Positions 1 through 13,480 of a stretch of 64,000 nt of DNA are shown here, piece after piece. Position 1 is the stretch's first letter, and the number at the start of each line of letters is the position of its first letter. The notes under the pieces are model-generated. The model was not told where the DNA came from and did not search any database. It saw nothing but the letters and a program-made list of their open reading frames with translations. Origin of the DNA: Megascapheus bottae (Eukaryota; Chordata; Mammalia; Rodentia; Geomyidae); the NCBI GenBank assembly GCA_024803745.1, contig JANJXV010000048.1, positions 3,247,501 to 3,311,500 on the forward strand, read 5' to 3'. The translations under genes were made by a program, and so were the position numbers.

Positions 1-959
1 CCCTCATCCTTACCCTTACCCTAACCCTAGCCCTAACCTCAACCTTAACCCTAAACATAACGCTAAACCTAACCCTAACCCTTACCCTTACTCTAACACT
101 AAGCCTAACCCTAAACCTAAACCTAACCCTAACCCTAACCCTAACCCTAACCTCAACCTTAACCCTAACCCTAACCCTAACCCTAACACTTACCTTTACC
201 CTAACCCTAAGCCTAAGCCTAAGCCTAACCCTAACCATAACCATAACCCTAACCGGTACCCTAACCCTAACCCTATCTCTAATCCTAACACTAAACCTTA
301 ACCCTAGCCCTAACCCTAACCCTAACCCTAACCCTAACCCTAAACCTATTCCTAACTCTAACCCTTACCCTTACCCTTACCCTTACTCTTACCCTAACCC
401 TAACCCTATCCTTAACAGTAGCCATAACCCTAACCCTAACCCTTACCCTTACCCTAACCCTAGCCCTAACCTCAACCTTAACCCTAAACATAACGCTAAA
501 CCTAACCCTAACCCTTACCCTTACTGTAACACTAAGCCTAACCCTAAACCTAACCCTAACCCTAAACCTAACCCTAACCCTAACCCTTACCCTAACCAAA
601 ACCCTAACCCTAACCCTAACGCTTACCCTAAACCTAACCCTAACACTTAGCCTAACCCTAACCCTAATCCTAACCTCAACCTTAACCCTAAACCCTACCC
701 TTACCCTAACCCTAACCTTAACTTCATCCTTAACCCTAAACATAACCCTAACCCTAAACCTAACCCTAACCCTTACCCTTACTCTAACAGTAAGCCTAAC
801 CCTAAACCTAACCCTAAACCTAACGTTACCCTAACCCTAACCCTAATCCTAACCCTAAACCTAAACCTAACCCTAACCCTAACCTCAACCTTAACCCTAA
901 ACCTAACCCTAACCGTAACCCTAACCCTAACCCTAACCCTTACCCTAACCCTAACCGTG

Positions 960-1870
960 ACCCTAACCCTTACCCTTACCCTAACCCTAACCCTAATCTT
1001 AACCCCAACCCTAAACCTAATCCTAACCCTAAACTTACCCTAACCCTAACCCTAACCCTAACACTTACCCTTACCCTCACCCTAACCCTAACCTTAACCC
1101 TAACCCTAACCCTAAACTTAACCCTAACTCTTACCCTTACCCTAAACCCAACACTAACCCTAACCCTAACCCTTATCTTTACACAAACCCTAACCCTTCC
1201 GCTAACCCTAACCCTAACCCTAACCTTAACCCTAACCCTAACCCTAACCCAAACACTTACCCTTACCCTCAACCTAACCCTAACCTTAACCCTAACCCTA
1301 ACCCTAACCCTAAACCCAACAGTAACCCTAACCCTAACCCTTATCTTTACCCAAACCCTAAACCTAACCCTTACCCTAACCCTAACCCTAAACGTAAACC
1401 TAAACTTCACCCTTAACCTTACACTAACCCTAACCCTAAATCTAAACCTAACCCTAAAATTAACCCTAAACCTTACCCTTACCCTAAACCCAACACTAAC
1501 CCTAACCCTTACCCTTATCCTTACCCTAACCCTAACCCTAACCCTAACCCTAACACTAACCCTTACCCTAACTGTAACCCTACCTCTAACCCTAACCATT
1601 ACCCTTGCCCTTACCCTAACCCTAAACCTAACACTAACCCTGACCCTTACCCTTACCTTAACCCTAACCCTAACCCTATCTCTAACCCTTACCCTAAACC
1701 TAAACCTAACCCTAACCCTAACAAATAACCTAAACCTAACCCTAACCCTAACACTTACACTTACCCTAACCATAACCCTAACCCTAAACTTAAACCCAAA
1801 CCTAAACCTAGCCCTAACCATAACCCTTACCCTAACCTTAACCCTAACCCTAACCCTAACCCTAACACTT
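960..1870. repeat. Left-domain higher-order block, copy 1
   Basis: First of four related blocks in the left 7 kb. Each ends with the variant order AAACCTAAACCTAGCCCTAA, then CCATAACCC, a CTTACCC unit and CTTAACCC; in this copy GCCCTAACCA begins at 1811. Upstream parts shared with the other copies include CTATCTCTAACCCTTACC and runs of paired CCCTTA units. This copy is the least like the other three inside: it has extra CCCTTA-rich stretches between 1,100 and 1,500 and the variants CGTAAACC and TTCACCC near 1,390. No unique DNA interrupts it. Confidence 0.7.
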
Positions 1871-2559
1871 ACCCTAACCCTAACCCTAACATTAACCCTT
1901 ACAATAACCCTAACCCTAACCCTAACCGTTACCCTTAACCAACCCTAAACCTAATTCTAACCCTAACCCTAACCCTAACCCTTAACCTAACCCTCACTCT
2001 AACCCTAACCCTAACAGTAACCTCTAACCCTAACCCTAAACCTAACCCTAATCGTACCCTTATCCTAAACCTAACCCTAACACTAACACTTACCCTTACC
2101 CTAACCCCTACCCTAACCCAAACCTTAACACTAACCCTTACCCTAACCCTAAGCCGAACCCTTACCCTTACCCTTACCCTAAACCTAAATGTAACCCTAA
2201 CCCTAACCCTAACCCTAACCGTAGCCCTAACCCTAACCCTAACCCTAAGCCTTACCCTAACCCTAACCGTAACCCTAACCCTTACCCTTACACTAACCCT
2301 AACCCTAATCTTAACGTCAACCCTAAACCTAGTCCTAACCCTACCCTTAAACCTAAACCTAAGCCTAACCCTAACCCTTATCTTTACCCAAACCCTACCC
2401 CTTACCCTAACCCTAAACCTAATCCTAACCCTATCCTTACCCTAACCCTAACTCTAACACTAACCCTTACCCTCACCCTAATCCTAACCTTAAACCTAAC
2501 GCTAAACCTAAACCTAACCCTAACCCTAAACCTAACCCTTACCCTAACCCTAACCCTAA

Positions 2560-3110
2560 CCATAAACCTAACCTTTACCCTTACCCTTACCCTAACCCTA
2601 ACCCTAAACCTAACCCTAACCCTAAACTTAACCCTAACCCTTACCCTTACCCTAAACCTAACACTAACCCTGAACCTTACACTTAACCTTACCCTAACCC
2701 TAACCCTAACCCTAAACCTTACCCTTACCCTTACCTTAACACTAACCCTTACCCTAACTCTAACCCTAATTCTAACTCTAACCTTACCGTTGCCCTTACC
2801 CTAACGCTAAACCTGACACTAACCCTTACCCTTACACTTACCCTAACCCTAAACCGAACCCTAAACCTAACCCTAACCCTAACCCTTACCCTTACCTTAA
2901 CCCTAACCCTAACCCTAACCCTATCTCTAACCCTTACCCTAAACCTAACCCTAACCCTAACCCTAACAATTACCCTAAACCTAACCCTAACCCAAACCTT
3001 TACCCTTACCCTAACCTGAACCCTTAACTTAACCCCAAACCTAAACCTAGCCCTAACCATAACCCTTACCCTAACCTTAACCCTAACCCTAACCCTAACC
3101 CTAACACTTA
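2560..3110. repeat. Left-domain higher-order block, copy 2
   Basis: Second copy of the left block. The landmark GCCCTAACCA begins at 3050, preceded by AACCCCAAACCTAAACCTA. It also carries the CTATCTCTAACCC marker (about 2,920) seen in copies 1 and 4. It is followed, as in copies 3 and 4, by a segment with CTTAACCAACCCTAAACC and CTAATTCTAACC (3,170-3,400), which here is itself repeated about every 40-160 bases. Confidence 0.7.
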
Positions 3111-3275
3111 CCCTAACCCTAACATTTACCCTTACACTAACCCTAACCCTAATCCTAACCTAACCCTTACCCTTAACCAACCCTAAACCTAATTCTAACC
3201 CTAAACCTAACCCTTACCCTAACCTTAACCCTAACCCTAACCCTAACCCTAACACTTACCCTAACCCTAACATTT

Positions 3276-3306
<31 letters not shown>

Positions 3307-3589
3307 CCTAACCCTTACCCTTAACCAACCCTAAACCTAATTCGAACCCTAAACCTAACCCTTACCCTTAACCAACCCTAAACCTAATTCAAACCCTAAC
3401 CCTAAACCTAACCCTAACACCTTAACCTAACCCTAACCCTAACCCTAACCCTAACACTAACACTTACTCTTAACCTAACCCTTACCCTTATAATAACCCT
3501 AACCCAACCCTAACCCTTAACCTAACCCTAACACTAACACTAACCCCTAACCCTTACCCTTACTCTAACCCTAACACTAACTCTAACCC

Positions 3590-4207
3590 TAACCCTAACC
3601 CTTACCCTAACTCTAACCTTAACCCTTACGCTAACCCTAACCCTAACCTCAACCTTAACCCTAACCCTAACCCTAACCCTTACCCTTACCCTAACCCTAA
3701 CACTAACCGTAAACTTAGTCCTAACCCTACCCTTAAACCTAAACCTAACCCTAACCCTAACACTTATCTTTACCCAAACCCTAACCCTAACCCTATCCCT
3801 AACCCTAACCCTAACCCTTACCCTAACACTAACCCTAACCCTAACCCTAACCCTAACCCGTATCCCTACCCTAACCCTAACCCTAACCCTAACCCTAAAC
3901 CTAACCCTTACCCTAAACCTAACCCTTACCCTAACCCGAACCCTAACCATAAACCTAACCTTCACCCTTACCCTTACCCTAACCCTAACCCTAAACCTAA
4001 CCCTAAACCCAACATTAACCCTAACCCTTACACTTAACCTTACCCTAACCCTAAGCCTAACCCTAAACCTTACCCTTACCCTTACCCTAACACTAACCCT
4101 TACCCTAAATCTAACCATAACCTTTACCCTTGCCCTTACCCTAACTCTAAACCTAACACTAACCCTTTCCCTTACACTTACCCTAACCCTAAACCTACCC
4201 CTAAACC
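3590..4207. repeat. 618 bp tandem duplication, copy A
   Basis: Starts within the variant order TTACCCTAACTCTAACC (3602) and carries CTTACGCTAACC, AACTTAGTCCTAACC, CTTATCTTTACCC and CCCGTATCCCTACC (CCCGTAT at 3857). The same order recurs 618 bases later. The six-base register runs through copy A and most of copy B without a break, so one long RV open frame on the - strand (3540-4583) spans both. That frame is a by-product, not a gene. Confidence 0.88.
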
Positions 4208-4840
4208 TAACCCTAACCCTTACCCTAACTCTAACCTTAACCCTTACGCTAACCCTAACCCTAACCTCAACCTTAACCCTAACCCTAACCCTAACCCTTA
4301 CCCTTACCCTAACCCTAACACTAACCGTAAACTTAGTCCTAACCCTACCCTTAAACCTAAACCTAACCCTAACCCTAACACTTATCTTTACCCAAACCCT
4401 AACCCTAACCCTATCCCTAACCCTAACCCTAACCCTTACCCTAACCCTAACCCTAACCCTAACCCTAACCCTAACCCGTATCCCTACCCTAACCCTAACC
4501 CTAACCCTAACCCTAAACCTAACCCTTACCCTAAACCTAACCCTTACCCTAACCCTAACCCTAACCATAAACCTAACCTTCACCTTACCCTTACCCTAAC
4601 CCTAACCCTAAACCTAACCCTAAACCCAACACTAACCCTAACCCTTACACTTAACCTTACCCTAACCCTAAGCCTAACCCTAAACCTTACCCTTACCCTT
4701 ACCCTAACACTAACCCTTACCCTAAATCTAACCATAACCTTTACCCTTGCCCTTACCCTAACGCTAAACCTAACACTAACCCTTTCCCTTACACTTACCC
4801 TAACCCTAAACCTACCCCTAAACCTAACCCTAACCCTAAC
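4208..4840. repeat. 618 bp tandem duplication, copy B
   Basis: Same variant order as copy A: CCCGTAT lies at 4475, exactly 618 after the copy A site. The offset falls to 617 after about 4,580, where TTCACCCTTACCC has become TTCACCTTACCC, a one-base loss. Other differences are a few substitutions, for example CACTAACCC to CCCTAACCC near 4,440. The match runs on to about 4,835 (AAACCTACCCC at 4191 and 4808) and merges with left-domain block 3. Confidence 0.87.
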
Positions 4841-5140
4841 CCTTACTCTTACCTTAACCCTAACCCTAACCCAATCTCTAACCCTTATCCTAACCCTAAC
4901 CCTAACCCTAACCCTAACAAGTCCCCTAAACCTAACCCTAACCCAAACCCTTAACCTTACCCTAACCCTAACCCTAAACTTAACCCCAAACCTAAACCTA
5001 GCCCTAACCATAACCCTTACCCTAACCTTAACCCTAACCCTAACCCTAACCCTAACCCTAACACTTACCCTAACCATAACATTAACCCTTACACTAACCC
5101 TAACCCTAAACCTAACCTAACCCTTACCCTTAACCAACCG
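4560..5140. repeat. Left-domain higher-order block, copy 3
   Basis: Third copy of the left block, overlapping the end of the 618 bp duplication. GCCCTAACCA begins at 5001, preceded by CCCCAAACCTAAACCTA, then CCATAACCCTTACCC and CTTAACCC. It shares with copy 4 the rare pieces CAAGTCCCC or CAAGTACCC (about 4,920 and 6,500) and AAACTTAACCCCAAACC. It is followed by the CTTAACCAACC and CTAATTCTAACC tail at 5,130-5,200. Confidence 0.72.
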
Positions 5141-5399
5141 TAAACCTAATTCTAACCCTAAACCTAACCCTTACCCTTAACCAACCCTAAACCTAATTCT
5201 AACTCTAACCCTAACCCTAAGACTTAACCTAAAACTCACCCTAACCCTAATCTTAACACTAACCTCTAACCCTAACCCTAACCCTAACCCTAACGCTAAC
5301 ACATAAACCTACCCCTAACCCAAACCATTACCCTAAGCCTAACTCTAACCCTAACACTAACACTTACTCTTAACCTAACCCTTACCCTTATCCTAACCC

Positions 5400-6120
5400 T
5401 AACCCAAACCTAACCCTTAACCTAACCCTAACACTAACTCTGACCCCTAACCCTTACCCTTACCCTAACCCTATCCCTAACTCTAACCCTAACCCTAACC
5501 CTAACCCTTACCCTAACTCTAACCCTAACCCTTACGCTAACCCTAACCCTAACCTCAATCTTAACCCTAACCCTAACCCTAACCGTTACCCTAACCCTAA
5601 CTCTAACCCTAACACTCACACTTACTCTTAACCTAACCCTTACCCTTATCCTAACCCTAACCCAACCCTAACCCTTAACCTAACCATAACACTAACCCTA
5701 ACCCCTAACCCTTACCCTTACCCTAACCCTATCCCTAACTCTAACCCTAACCCTAACCCTAACCCTTACCCTAACTCTAACCCTAACCCTTACGTTAACC
5801 CTAACCCTAACCTCAATCTTAACCCTAACCCTAACCCTTACCCTTACCCTTACCCTAACCCTAACCCTAACCCTAAACCTAGTCCTAACCCTACTCTTAA
5901 TCCTAAACCTAACCCTAACCCTAACCCTTATCTTTACCCAAACCCTAACCCTAAACCTATCTCTAACCCTAACCCTAAACCTAAACCTAACCCTAACCCT
6001 TACCCTAACCCTAAACCTAACCCTAACCCGTATCCCCACCCTAACCCTAAACCTAACCCTAACCCTAAACCTAATCCTTACCCTAACCCTATCCCTAACT
6101 GTAAACCTAACCTTCACCCT
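5400..6120. repeat. Short local duplication, 258 bp offset, plus block shared with the 618 bp unit
   Basis: The order ACCCCTAACCCTTACCC, then CTATCCCTAACTCTAACC and TTACCCTAACTCTAACC, occurs at 5443 and again at 5701, an offset of 258. The second occurrence continues into AGTCCTAACCC, CTTATCTTTACCC and CCCGTATCCCCACC, matching the 618 bp unit at 3.6-4.5 kb. A related start appears again at about 7,018. The shared prefix TTACTCTTAACCTAACCC occurs near 3,464, 5,364, 5,619 and 6,943. Confidence 0.68.
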
Positions 6121-6125
6121 TACCC

Positions 6126-6800
6126 TTAACCTAACCCTAACCCTAAACCTAACCTAACCCTAAACTTAACCCTAACCCTTACCCTTACCCTAAACCCAAC
6201 ACTAACCCTAACCCTTACACTTAACCTTACCCTAACCCTAAGCCTAACCCTAAACCTTACCCTTACCCTTACCCTAACACTGACCCTTTCCCTAACTCTA
6301 ACCCTAACTCTAACCCTAACTTTTACCCTTGCCCTTACCCTAATGCTAAACCTAACACTAACCCTTACCCTTACACTTACCCTAACCCTAAACTTAACCC
6401 TAAACCTAACCCTAACCCTAACCCTTACCCTTACCTTAACCCTAACCCTAACCCTATCTCTAACCCTTACCATAAACCTAACCCTAACCCTAACCCTAAC
6501 AAGTACCCTAACCCTATCCCTAACCCAAACCCTTACCCTTACCCTAACCCTAACCCTAAACTTAACCCCAAACCTAAACCTAGCCCTAACCATAATCCTT
6601 ACCCTAACCTTAAACCTAACCCTAACCCTAACCCTAACACTTACCCTAACCCTTACCCTAACCGTAACATTAACCCTTAGACTAACCATAACCCTAACCT
6701 TAACCTAACCCTTACCCTTAACCAACCCTAAACCTAATTCTAACCCTAACCCTAACCCTTACCCTTAACCAACCCTAAACCTAATTCTAACCCTAACTCT
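6126..6800. repeat. Left-domain higher-order block, copy 4
   Basis: Fourth copy. GCCCTAACCA begins at 6583, again after CCCCAAACCTAAACCTA. It holds the CTATCTCTAACCC marker (about 6,450) and CAAGTACCC, and ends with the CTTAACCAACCCTAAACC and CTAATTCTAACC tail, twice, at 6,718 and 6,765. The four landmarks at 1811, 3050, 5001 and 6583 are 1239, 1951 and 1582 bases apart, so spacing is irregular although content is shared. Confidence 0.72.
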
Positions 6801-7234
6801 AACCATAAGCCTTAACCTAACCCTCACCCTAACCCTAACCCTAACACTAACCTCTAACCCTAACCCTAACCCTAACACCTAAACCTAACCCTAACCCTAA
6901 CCGTTACCCTAACCCTAACTCTAAACCTAACACTAACACTTACTCTTAACCTAACCCTTACCCTTATCCTAACCCTAACCCAATCCTAACCCTTAACCTA
7001 ACCCTAACACCCACCCTAACCCCTAACCCTTACCCTTACCCTAATCCTAACCCTAACTCTAACCCTAACCCTAACCCTAACCCTTACCCTAACTCTAACT
7101 CTAACCCTTACGCTAACCCTAACCCTAACCTCAATCTTAACACTAACCCTAACCCTAACCCTTACCCTTACCCTTACACTAACCCTAACCTTAACCCTCA
7201 CCCTGACCCAAACCCTTAACCTAAACCTCACCAT

Positions 7235-9780
7235 AACTCTAACTCGTAACCATAACCCTTACCCTAAACCTAACCATAACCCTAACCCTAACACTTACCG
7301 TTACTCTAACCCTAAGCCTAACTCTAAACCTAACCCTAACCCTAACCCTAACCCTTACCTTAACCCTAACCCTAACCCTTCCTCTAACTCTAACCCTAAA
7401 CTCAACCATAACCCTAACCCTAACCCTAACCCTAGATTTACCCTTACCCTAACCCTAACCCTAACCCTTACCCTAATCCTAACCCTAACCCTTAGCCTAA
7501 CCCTAATCCTAACCTCACCCTTAACCCTAACCCTAACCCTAACCCTTACCCTGTACCTAACACTAAGCCTAACCCTGTCTCTAACCCTAACCCTAACCCT
7601 TAGGCTAAACCTAACCCTAATCCTAACCCTCAACCTAACTGTAACCCTAACCCTTACCCTTACCATCACCCTAACCTTAACCCTAACCCTAACCCTAACC
7701 CTAACATGAACTCTAACCCTTATTCTTACCCTACCTCTAATCCTAAACCTAACCCAAAACCTAACCTAAACCTTACCCTTAGACTAACCTTAACCCTAAA
7801 CCTTACCCTTACCGTAACCATAAACCTAACCCTAACCCTAACCTTAACCCTAACCCTTACCCTTACTATAACCCTAACCCTAACCATAACTCTAACACTT
7901 ACACTAACCCTAACCCTAACCCTAACCCTTACCCTTACCCTAACTCTAACCCTAAACTTAACCATAACCATAACCCTAACCATTCCCCTTACCCTAACCC
8001 TTACCCTAACCCTAACCCTAAACCTAACCCTAAACCTACCCCTATCCCTAACCCTAACTCTTACCCTTACCCTAACCCTAACCCTAAAATTAACACTAAC
8101 CCTAACCCCTAACCTTAACCGTAACCCTAACCCTAATTATAACCCTAACCCTTACCCTTACCCTAACCCTAACCTTAATCTTAACACTAACCCTAACCCT
8201 AACACTAACCCTAATCCTTACCAAAATGCTAATCCAAACCCTAAATCTTAGCCTGTCCCTAACCTTAAACCTAAACCTAACCCTAAACCTACCCCTAACC
8301 CTAACCTTAACCCTAACCCTAACCCTAACCCTAACCCTTACCCTTACTCTAACCCCAACCCTAACAATAACCCTAACGCTAACCCTACACCTTACCCTTA
8401 CCCTAAACCTAACCCTAACCCTAACCCTAACCCTTACCCTTACCCTAACACCTAACCCTAACCCTAACCCTAACCCTTACCCTAACCATAACCATAACCC
8501 TAACCCTAAACCTAACACTTACACTTACCCTAACTGTAACCCTTATCCTAAATCTAACCCTAACCCTTAAAATAACCCTAACCCTAACATTAACTCTAAA
8601 CGTTACCCTTAACCTAACCCTAAACCTAACTCTAACCCTAACCCTAACCCTAACCCAAACCCGTACTCTAACCTAACACTAAAACTTACCCTATCCCTAA
8701 CCCTAACCCTAACCCTAACCTTAACCCTAATCCTAAACCTAACCCTAACCCTTTCCCTTACCCTAACCATAACCCTGACCTTAACACTTACCCTAACCCT
8801 ACCCTAACCCTAAACTTTACCCTTACCCTAACCCTAATCCTAAACTTAACCCCAAACTTAAACCTAAACCTAAACCTAACCCTAACCCTTACCATAACCC
8901 TAACCCTAACCCGAACCCTAACACTAACACCCTACCCCTAACCCTTAGGCTTATCCTAACCCTAACTCTAACCCTAAACCTAACCCTTCACCTAACCCTA
9001 AAACTAAGCCTAACCCCTAACCCTAACTCTAACCCTAACCCTAACACTAACACTAACCTTAACCCTAACCCTAACCCTAACCCTTACCCTTACCCTAACC
9101 CTAACCCTAAACATAACCCTAACCCTAACCCTAAACTTAACCCTATCCCTAACCCTTCCGTTACCCGAAAGCTAACCCTAAACCTAACACTAACACTAAC
9201 CCTAACCCTAACCCTTACCCTTACCCAAAACCTAACACTAAACCTAACCCTAACCCTAAACCTAACCCTTACCTTAACCCTAACCCTAACCCTAACCTTA
9301 ACCCTTACCCTTACCCTAACCCTAACACTAAAACTAACCCCAACCCTTACGATAAACCTAACCCTTACCCTAACCCTAACCATAAACCTAAACCTAACCA
9401 TAACCCTATACCTAATGCTAACACCTAAACCTAACCCTAACCCTAACTCTAACCCTAACCCTAACCCTAACCCTTAACCTAACCCTAACCCTAACCCTAA
9501 GCCTTACACTTACCCTTACCCTTACCCTAACCCTAACCCTAACCCTCACCCTTACTCAAACCCTTAACCTAAATCTAACCGTAACTCTAACCCCTAACCA
9601 TAACCCTTACCGTAACCCTAACCCTAACCCTAACCTTAACCCTAACCCTAAACCTTGACCTTACCCTAACATTAAACCTAACCCTAACCCATACCCTAAC
9701 CCTAAGCCTAAACCTAACCCGAACCCTAACCCTATCCCGAACCCTACCCTAAACCTAACCCTAACCCTATCCCTAAACCT
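7235..9780. repeat. Array segment with little recognisable higher-order repetition
   Basis: Still CCCTAA variants throughout, but few of the rare variant orders here recur elsewhere in the window. It has an unusual number of non-C/T/A interruptions and register shifts: AACATGAACTCTAACCC at about 7,705, CTTATTCTTACCCTACC just after, CTAATTATAACCC near 8,130, CCAAAATGCTAATCC at 8,222, and CTTCCGTTACCCGAAAGC near 9,157. I see no gene, foreign insert or direct target-site repeat. It may be an older or less often copied stretch. Confidence 0.6.
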
Positions 9781-11389
9781 AACCCTAATCCTACCCTTAT
9801 CCTAAACCTAACCCTAACAATAACACCCTTTCCCTGACCCCTACCCTAACTCTAACCCTAACCCTAACCCTAACCCTTACCCTTACCCTAACTCTAACCC
9901 TAACCTTAACCATAACCATAACCCTAAACCTACCCCTTACCCTAACCCTAACCCTAAACCTAACCCGAACCCTAACCCTATCCCAAACCCTAACTCTTAT
10001 CCTTATCTTAACCCTAACTCTAAACCTAACACTAAACCTTACCCTTACCCTAACCCTAACCCTAACCCTAACCCTTACCCTAACCCAAACCCTAACCCTA
10101 ACCCTTACCCTAACCCTAAGCCTAAACCTAACCCGATCCCTAACCCTATCCCTAACCCTACCCTAACCCTAAAACTTACCCTTACCCTAACCCTAACCCT
10201 AACCCATACCCTAACCATAACCCTTCAACTAACCCTAAAACTTACCCTAACCCCTAACCCTAACCCTTACCCTAAACCTAACCCTAACCCTAACCCTAAA
10301 CCTAACAGTAACCCTCACCCTAACCCTAAACACCTAAACCTAACCCTAACCCTAACCCTTACCCTAACCCTAACCATAACTCTTATCCTTAATCTAACCC
10401 AAAACCTAACCCTAACCCTTACCCTAACCCTAACCCTAACCCTTTCCTAACCCTAACCCTAATCCTAACCTCAACCTTAACCCTAACCTTAACCCTAACC
10501 CTAACCCTTACCCTTACCCTAACCGTAACCCTAACCCTAACCCTTGCCCTTACGCTCACTCTAACCTTAACCCTAACCCTAACCCTAACACTAACCTGAT
10601 TTCTAACCCTTATACTTACTCTAACCCTAACCCTAAACCTAACCCTAACCCTAACCCTTACCCTTATCCTAACCTAACCCTAACCCTAACCCTAACCCTA
10701 ACCCTAACCCTAACTCTTACCCTTAATCTAACCCATACCCTAACCCTAACCCTAAATTTAACCCTTTACCTAACCCTAACCCTAACCCTAACCTTAACCC
10801 TAACCCTAACCCTTACAATTAACCTTACCCTAACCCTAAACCTAAACCTAACCCTTGCCCTTACGCTCCCTCTAACCTTAACCCTAACCCTAACCCTAAC
10901 ACTAACCTGATCTCTAACCCTTATACTTACCCTAACCCTAACAATAAACCTAACCCTAACCCTAACCCTTACCATTACCCTAACCTAACCCTAACCCTAA
11001 CCCTAACCTGAACTCTAACCCTTATCCTTAACCTAACCCTAAACCTAAACCTAACCCTAACCCTAAACCTAAACCTTACTCTTAGTCTAAACCTAACACT
11101 AAACCTAACCCTAAACCTTACCCTTACCCTAACCCTAACCCTAAACCCAACCCTAACCTTAACCCTAACCCTTACCCTTACCCTAACCATAACCCTAACC
11201 CTTACCCTTACCCTAACTTCAACCCTAACCTTAACCATAACCATAACCCTAACCCTACCCCTTACCCTAACCGTAACCCTAAACCTAAACCGAAACCTAA
11301 CACTATCCCAAACCCTAACTCTTATCCTTACCCTAACCCTAACCCTAAACCTAACACTAAACCTATCCCTAACCCTACCCTAACCCTAA

Positions 11390-11598
11390 CCCTAACCCTA
11401 AACCTAACCGTAATCCTACCCTTATCCTAAACCTAACCCTAACACTAACACCCTTATCCTGACCCCTACCCTAACCCGAACCCTAACCCTTACCCTTACC
11501 CTAACCCTAACCCTTACTCTAGCCCTAACCCTAAACCTAACCTCAACCTTAAACCTAACCCTAACCGTCACCCTTACACTAACCCTTACCATAATCCC

Positions 11599-11636
<38 letters not shown>

Positions 11637-12260
11637 CCTCAACCTTAACCCAAAGCCTAACCCTAACCCTTACCCTAACCCTTACCCTTACCCTAACCCT
11701 CACCCTAAAACTAACCCTAACCCTAACTCTAACCCTTACCCTTACCCTAACCCTAACACTAAACCTAATCCTAAACCTAACCATAACCCTATCCCTAACC
11801 GTAACACCTAAACCTAACCCTAACCCTAACTGTTACCCTAACCCTAATTCTAACCCTAACCCTAACACTTACTCTTATCCTAACCCTAATCCTTATCCTT
11901 ACCCTAACCCAACCCTTACCCTTAACCTAACCCTAACACTAAACCTAACTCCTAACCCTAACTTTTTCCCTAACCCTTACCCTAACCTTAACGCTTACCC
12001 TTACCCTAACCCTAACCCTAACTCTAACCCTAACCCTAACCCTAACACTTACAATAACACTAACCCTAACCCTTAGGCTAACCCTAACCCTAACCTCAAT
12101 CTTAACCCTAACCCTAACCCTAACCCTTACACTTACCCTTACCCTAACCCTAACCCTAACCCTCACCCTTACCCAAACCCTTAACCTAAACCTAACCGTA
12201 ACTCTAACCCCTAACCATAACCCTTACCGTAACCCTAACCCTAACCCTAACCCTAAACCT
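11390..12260. repeat. Higher-order unit, copy near 11.4-12.3 kb
   Basis: Ordered landmarks: the CTGACCCC box (11461), CCGTCACCCTTACACTAACC (11565), CTTACCATAATCCCAACCC, CTCAACCTTAACCCAAAGCC, ACTGTTACCC (about 11,830), AACTCCTAACCCTAACTTTT (about 11,947), CTTACAATAACAC, CCCTTAGGCTAACC (12,071) and CTCAATCTTAACC. The same order recurs at 16.4-17.4, 18.5-19.5, 20.1-20.9, 26.1-27.0 and 46.5-47.0 kb, with small insertions and deletions. It is the clearest repeated unit of the middle of the window. Confidence 0.78.
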
Positions 12261-12699
12261 TGTCCTTACCCTAACATTAACCCTAAACCTAACCCTAACC
12301 CCTAACCCTAACCCTTACTCTAACCCTAACCCTAAGCTCAATCTTAACCCTAACCCTAACCCTTACCCTAAACCTAACCCTAACCTTAACCCTAACCCTT
12401 ACCCTTACCCTAATGCTAACCCTAACCCTAACCCTAACCCTTAGCCTAACCCTTACCCTTACCCTAACCCTAACCGTAAAACTAACCTTAACCCTAACCA
12501 TAACCCTTACACTAACCCTAACCCTAACTCTTACCCTTAATCTAACCCAAACCCTAACCCTAACCCTAAATTTAACCCTTTACCTAACCCTAACCCTAAC
12601 CCTAACCTTAACCCTAACCCTAACCCTAACCTTAACTCTTACCATTAACCTTACCCTAACCCTATACCTAAACCTAACTTTAAACGTACCCCCAAACCT

Positions 12700-13480
12700 A
12701 AACCTAACCCTAACCCTAACCCTTAACCTAACCCTAATAGTAAGCCTAACCCATAACCCTAAACCTTACCCTAACCCTAACTCTAACCCTAACCCTTACC
12801 CTTAATCTAACACTAACCCTAATTCTAACACTAACCCTAACCCTAACCCTAACCCTTACCCTAACCCTAACCCTAACCTTTCCTCTAACTCTAACCCTAA
12901 CCTCAACCCTAACCCTAACCCTAACCCTAAACCTAACTCTTACCCTTAATCTAACCCAAACCCTAACCCTAATCCTTACCCTAATCCTAACCCTCAACTT
13001 TACCCTAACCCTAACCCTAATCCTAACCTCAACCTTAACCCTAACCCTAAACCTAAACCTAACCCTAACCCTAACCCTTACCCTAACCCTAACCCTAATC
13101 CTAACCCTAAACCTACCCTAAACCTAACCTTAACCCTAACCCTAACCCTAACCCTAACCCTTACACTTACCCTAACCCTAACCCTAAACCTAACCCTAAC
13201 CCTTGCTCTTACCCTCATTCTAACCTTAACCCTAAACCTAACACTAACACTAACCTGTACTCTAACCCTTATCCTTACCCTAACCCTAACCCTAAACCTA
13301 ACCCTAACCCTTACCCTTACCCTAACCCTTACCCTAACCCTAACCCTAACCTGAACTCTAACCCTTATATTTACCCTAACCCTAAACCTAAACCTAACCC
13401 TAAGCCTAAACCTAAACCTCACCCTTAGACTAACCCTAACCCTAAACTTAACCCTAAACCTTACCCTTACCCTAACGCTA
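12700..13480. repeat. Higher-order unit with CTTATATTTACC marker, copy 1
   Basis: Contains CCTTTCCTCTAACTCTAACC, CTCAACTTTACCC (about 12,992), CTTATCCTTACC and CTGAACTCTAACCCTTATAT (about 13,350) followed by TTACCC. The same marker occurs near 21,676, 27,950, 31,695, 51,612 and 53,550, each time preceded by the CTCAACTTTACC or CTCAACATTACC element about 350 bases upstream. No non-telomeric DNA is present. Confidence 0.7.

Noticed and set aside
976..1821. Basic RV protein of 281 residues that could look like a protamine or nucleic-acid-binding protein
   Set aside because: Same origin as the other RV frames; the composition follows from TTAGGG and the start ATG from a CCATAA variant.
3540..4583. 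347-codon open frame on the - strand, arginine/valine rich, with an internal 206-residue repeat
   Set aside because: It is the AGG GTT frame of the G-rich strand. The internal protein repeat is just the 618 bp DNA duplication read in register.
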